A stretch of DNA of 64,000 nucleotides from Paragyromitra xinjiangensis (Eukaryota; Ascomycota; Pezizomycetes; Pezizales; Discinaceae): the NCBI GenBank assembly GCA_038503065.1, contig JBCAMK010000004.1, forward strand, positions 1,253,001 through 1,317,000, read 5' to 3'. Of this stretch, positions 60,171-64,000 are shown one piece after another. The position numbers were made by a program, and so were the translations under genes. How positions within the stretch are numbered: the stretch's first letter is position 1; every line of letters begins with the position of its first letter. The notes under the pieces were generated by a model, which was not told the origin of the DNA, ran no database searches, and saw only the letters and a list, made by a program, of their open reading frames with translations.

Positions 60171-63017
60171 ATGGCCGAACTGTCACCCCCTTCGTCGTCA
60201 GTGGAAGCCCATGAGCCGGAGCTGCCACGACCAAAGGACCGACAACCACAACGTTCCGATCAAGCGCTGCGTTCGATTTCCTCTGAAGTTGACATTGTTA
60301 CTCCCGGACCTCCTGGCGAGACCCCCCCCACACCGCCAGCTACAACTCGTGCATCCACTGCGATATCTGGCGCTGCAGAGACCGATAACGAGGACGACGA
60401 GGAAACCACTCTGGGCGTAGCAGTTCCGGTAGTGGAGGAGTCAGCGTCTGAGCAAGTCCCAAGGCCTGAAAGAACTCCGCCGCCGCCGCCGCCTCCCCCA
60501 GCACCGATTCAAACAGTTGACGACGTCACGAACGTCAATATCACAACTACTCCCACGACACCAGAAGAAGCATCGATGCCTACCTTCAAGACGTCGCAAA
60601 AACGCGACACTCCTGAACGGAATTTTAAACAACAGCAACAACAGCAGCAACAGCAACGACCGCCTCCAGTGCCTCTTGCCCGACCGCTTTCCGAATACCC
60701 GCCGACTCCGTCGACGCTTTCACGGGTGCTGAAGGAAGAAGGACTTCTCTCTCCTGGACTGACTATCAGCGCTTTACCACCGTCGCCACCGCTCACTAGG
60801 CGTGGCACAAATAGTACCCGAACATCGTCAACCTCTTCTAGATACGGACCTCGAGCGGTAGCTGTTGTTGAACGGAGCTCTTCCTCGGAAAGGACCGTTA
60901 CCAGACCAGGCACCGCATCATCGAACGCATCTATCAAGGACGCATCGGTAAAAGATGTCTCTAAGCTGGGTAAAAGGCTCGGTAGACAGCCGACCGACTA
61001 CCTCGTCCCGAATGGCTCTCTTCCCGACCCAGTATCTATCAATTTTCACCCTCTGCAGGAACCTCACTCCCTAAAAAATTCGCCGGGGACTGATGGACCA
61101 GTTTCATCAATCTTTAGAAATCTAAACGTTCTTATCGATTCTTACCTTGCCGTCCTTTCTAATGGTAGTAGTGTTGCCGTCGCAAACGGATATCACAGCG
61201 AAGCACGGAAACTTCTCGAGCAGGTTGGCGGTTTATTCTCCCGGGATATAGGGATTGATGGAATAGGCTGGCCCGATATCCTGGAGTACATCCGTGGTGG
61301 CCGTGAACGTCCATGTCTTTGCGTTCTTCCCGTAAAAGGCTTGCTATCGCGACGCAACATTGAAGCCAGCATCCTCAGTGGTACTGGTATCGACGATGAC
61401 GTTACATCTCACCTTCAGCCGCCTAGTCAGTTCATAACGAAGGAACTAGCTGAATCTGTTGTGGCTGGGGTTAAACAAAAAAGCGGCAAAGTTGAAGACT
61501 GGCTAGAGGAGGTAGAAAAGGTGCTGCGCCGGACTGCGCCACCATCCTCGCCAACGTCGCTAAGCTCTGTTCCTGAAGATGGTGACCATGACGAACATGG
61601 CGAAATCGTCGTGCAAATAATCGAGGGTATTCTTAATTACAATCAAATTGCTATTTTCCGTTCTTACCTGAAAGATACCCGTTTCATCGCCTCCACAAAA
61701 TTGGCGCTTGTTCGATTATATCCACAACACACACCTGCAGCCATTACCCCACCAATCGTTGCTCTCTACCTCCTCCTCCATGATGAACTCCACCCGCTAC
61801 TCGAGGCCGTATCAACGCTTTCGGATGCAGAGATGGAACTTATCAACTCCGGCCGCCTCGACAGTTTCCTTGACGGCTCCTCAAACGCCATCCCACGCGA
61901 CGACGAAGAAGAACTCGCAACCATCAGCCATCTCGACCGCAGTCTCTGGCGCACCCTCGAAGGGCTTGAAGACGAGATCGAGGAGCTTCACAATCGCGCG
62001 CTAGTCGTCCGTCGCGCGCTGAAGGAGCGCAAAGATGGTATTGCGAAGAAGTTCAAGAAGCGATCTCTACAGCAACCACCAGAAGGAGATATTCCTCTAC
62101 CATTACAGCTGTTGGGAGAAGTCGAGGAGGATGAGAACACACAATCGCTTCAACCGGTCGAAGAATGGGAAGGCGGGCAGAGCATACTATTGGGACCGGA
62201 CGACAGTGCGTCTAACGTTACCTTTAACCGTAGGCGTAGGGCCGAGAGGAGAGCAGAGAAGGAGAAGTTACAAGAGAACGAGAGAAAGAAGGTGGAGAAG
62301 AAGTTGCGGAAAATCGAGGAAGAGGGACGGGGGATAGGGGGGCTAAGAGAAGAGAAGAAGGAAGTGGTGAGGGATGGAGGAGATAAACGGGAGAAAGAGA
62401 GAGATGGAAGGGAGGGTAAAGAAGAGAGAAGGGAGAAAAGGCGTGAGAAGAAGGAATTTGAGGAGGAAGTGGAGGGTGAAGGAACCGTAGTCGGGAGCGG
62501 GAAGAGCGTGCATAGGAAAGATCGGAGGGAGAAGAAGGATCGGAGGGAAAAAAACGACTGCGATGTTGAGGGCTGTGACGAATGTGGGAGCTCAGTTAAA
62601 CGACCAAGGAGTCGGAAACGGGACGGTGAAGAGAGTGAGAAATTGGAGGACATAAAAGAAGCGAAGGAACCGAAAGAAAAGCACGCCCACAGGTCCCAGA
62701 AAGACTTCAAGGAACCCGAAAAAGTGGAAACCGGAAAGAAGGAGAAAGAGCCCAAGGACAAAAAAGGAATACTCGGCTCCATCGGACACTGGGTTGATAA
62801 GAAAATAACCACCGACAAGCCCTCGAAAGAAGACAAGAAAGATAAGGACAGGGACAGGCCGCCTACCGGAGTTTCCGGTAAGTCAGCGGAGCTTAGAGAG
62901 AAAGAGCGGCCTCCAACTTCACATAGTTACAGAGACCCATATGGTCACCGGGAGAGAGATTATCGGGAAGGCTATCGAGAGAAAGCAATTGAGGCAATGG
63001 GGGAGAAACAGTGGTAG
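60171..63017 (+). CDS. Large low-complexity fungal protein with charged coiled-coil tail, 948 aa
   Basis: The first ATG of the long frame is at 60171 (MAELSPPSSS); upstream codons lack a methionine. The N-terminal third is Pro/Ser/Thr-rich, with a P8 run near residue 104 and a Q9 run near 153. A better-ordered region lies at about 305-640: FRNLNVLIDSYLAVLS, ARKLLEQVGGLF, IGWPDILEYIRGGRERPCLCVLPVKGLL, KVEDWLEEVEKVLRR, then SHLDRSLWRTLEGLEDEIEELHNRALVVRRAL, a likely coiled coil. From about 690 the protein is Lys/Glu/Arg-rich (coiled-coil or disordered), ending in KQW. No enzymatic motif or named domain was recognised. It could be a cytoskeletal or nuclear scaffold. No intron seen. Confidence 0.85.
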   Translation: MAELSPPSSSVEAHEPELPRPKDRQPQRSDQALRSISSEVDIVTPGPPGETPPTPPATTRASTAISGAAETDNEDDEETTLGVAVPVVEESASEQVPRPERTPPPPPPPPAPIQTVDDVTNVNITTTPTTPEEASMPTFKTSQKRDTPERNFKQQQQQQQQQRPPPVPLARPLSEYPPTPSTLSRVLKEEGLLSPGLTISALPPSPPLTRRGTNSTRTSSTSSRYGPRAVAVVERSSSSERTVTRPGTASSNASIKDASVKDVSKLGKRLGRQPTDYLVPNGSLPDPVSINFHPLQEPHSLKNSPGTDGPVSSIFRNLNVLIDSYLAVLSNGSSVAVANGYHSEARKLLEQVGGLFSRDIGIDGIGWPDILEYIRGGRERPCLCVLPVKGLLSRRNIEASILSGTGIDDDVTSHLQPPSQFITKELAESVVAGVKQKSGKVEDWLEEVEKVLRRTAPPSSPTSLSSVPEDGDHDEHGEIVVQIIEGILNYNQIAIFRSYLKDTRFIASTKLALVRLYPQHTPAAITPPIVALYLLLHDELHPLLEAVSTLSDAEMELINSGRLDSFLDGSSNAIPRDDEEELATISHLDRSLWRTLEGLEDEIEELHNRALVVRRALKERKDGIAKKFKKRSLQQPPEGDIPLPLQLLGEVEEDENTQSLQPVEEWEGGQSILLGPDDSASNVTFNRRRRAERRAEKEKLQENERKKVEKKLRKIEEEGRGIGGLREEKKEVVRDGGDKREKERDGREGKEERREKRREKKEFEEEVEGEGTVVGSGKSVHRKDRREKKDRREKNDCDVEGCDECGSSVKRPRSRKRDGEESEKLEDIKEAKEPKEKHAHRSQKDFKEPEKVETGKKEKEPKDKKGILGSIGHWVDKKITTDKPSKEDKKDKDRDRPPTGVSGKSAELREKERPPTSHSYRDPYGHRERDYREGYREKAIEAMGEKQW

Positions 63018-64000
63018 TTAGGATAGTGTGTTGGCACAATGCGAGAGGGAGGGGGTGGAAACGCTGGTGGAATGTCTATACGATGATACGATATGATACA
63101 GGACGGCGTTATAATTTTTCCTTCCTTCTTGCCTCTATATTTTATTTTATTTGTTAATTTTCTTAGAGTTTGAACGTCTACTTTGTAGTGGTATTTTGTG
63201 GATTTTTTGGACGGCGCTTGGCTGGGACTGGACTTATCGACTTCACACTTTCCTTTGTCTGGTTCATTGGACTTATTTTTATTTACCTTTTCCTGGAAGG
63301 TCTGAGGGACGGCGTGTGGGGAATATGGGGTACATATAGTTATTACTTTGGGATACCTTTGGAATTGGAAAAGTACTGTTTTTAAATTATCTGACCCGGC
63401 TGGATTTTGACAGTTTATGCCATTGTATTACGCTATTTAATACTGGATTTTGTGTGCTGTATCCTCTACGCATCCTTCCCTAGGTAATGTTTGCTTTCCT
63501 GCATTACTTTGCCCACAAGCACATGTGCTCCAGCCCAGGAGAACGCCAAGATCTAGGGCAAGGTGTCCACAAAAAAATCCTTGTGCTGCCTGTCACCACT
63601 TGGCTTAAAGGTCCATGGCCTCATTTGAAAACTACTAGGGCATGGTAGAGTAAGGCCAAGAGAAACCACAAGTAACAGCCTTACGTCATTGGATTTGACA
63701 ACCGTATATTATAGTTTCTTTTGCTCCACCATCCATTCCTATATCATCACTTAGCCTAGACCTCTAACTCGCTATCGTGCCTAGAGCCACGTCCCCGCGA
63801 GCTAGGTCTCATATCCACGACAACCCCGTTTTACTAGGGCGCAAAAGAAACCATATCAACAATCTACGTCATTCTCTGTATCTCACAGCACGATATGGGT
63901 GGCCGCGGAGTTTATTGCCGGGGTGATATAACCAGGGTGGTTGGTACTGACCAAACATCGAAGTCGGTGGCTTGGTAGGTGGCTCGATGGGCTGGGGTTG
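63018..64000. other. Intergenic to window end
   Basis: The T-rich 3' flank of the preceding gene, then about 500 bp without a coding signal on either strand. Confidence 0.6.

Noticed and set aside
62150..62836. 228-codon minus frame rich in Ser/Phe
   Set aside because: It is the antisense shadow of the Lys/Glu/Arg-rich tail of the plus-strand gene.
1..64000. CRISPR arrays, operons or a biosynthetic gene cluster
   Set aside because: The DNA is fungal, no regularly spaced repeats exist, and no polyketide, peptide or terpene synthase was seen.

Overview
This looks like nuclear DNA of a filamentous ascomycete. The evidence is short introns (mostly 48-110 nt) with GT..AG ends and CTAAC/CTAAT branch motifs, fungal-specific families (Aim21, Tvp18, class I hydrophobin, AA9 monooxygenase with CBM1), and genes set in long gene-poor tracts. 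The low gene density and the mix of ankyrin proteins with plant-cell-wall enzymes would fit a Pezizomycetes-type genome, but that placement is inference.

Layout. 1-6.5 kb: the 3' end of an ankyrin-repeat gene, then a four-exon DUF4470/MYND gene. 7-8.5 kb: possible exons of an unidentified minus-strand gene. 10.2-17.9 kb: three compact plus-strand housekeeping genes: NTF2 (nuclear transport), TVP18 (Golgi membrane) and AIM21 (cortical actin). 18.5-21.7 kb: a decayed GH115 alpha-glucuronidase on the minus strand. 24.9-26.8 kb: a ubiquitin-like-fold regulatory protein. 26.8-33.5 kb: gene-poor. 33.6-37.8 kb: an intact six-exon aldehyde dehydrogenase, then a membrane-anchored HODM/DUF3445 haemoprotein. 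38-43 kb: repeats, including a 683-bp element with terminal inverted repeats that contains a tRNA-like Pol III unit. 43.4-44.5 kb: a secreted AA9 monooxygenase with CBM1, minus strand. 44.5-51.5 kb: gene-poor. 51.6-52.1 kb: a class I hydrophobin. 54.8-56.7 kb: an F-box/ankyrin protein, minus strand. 60.2-63.0 kb: a long, largely disordered fungal protein.

There is no sign of a gene cluster with one shared pathway. AA9 and GH115 both act on plant cell walls (cellulose oxidation and glucuronoxylan debranching), and loss of GH115 suggests reduced xylan use. The hydrophobin and AA9 are secreted or surface proteins sitting alone in gene-poor DNA. Ankyrin and F-box/ankyrin genes lie near both ends of the window.

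Exon boundaries were placed by eye from splice motifs, reading phase and remembered family sequence. No search or alignment was run.
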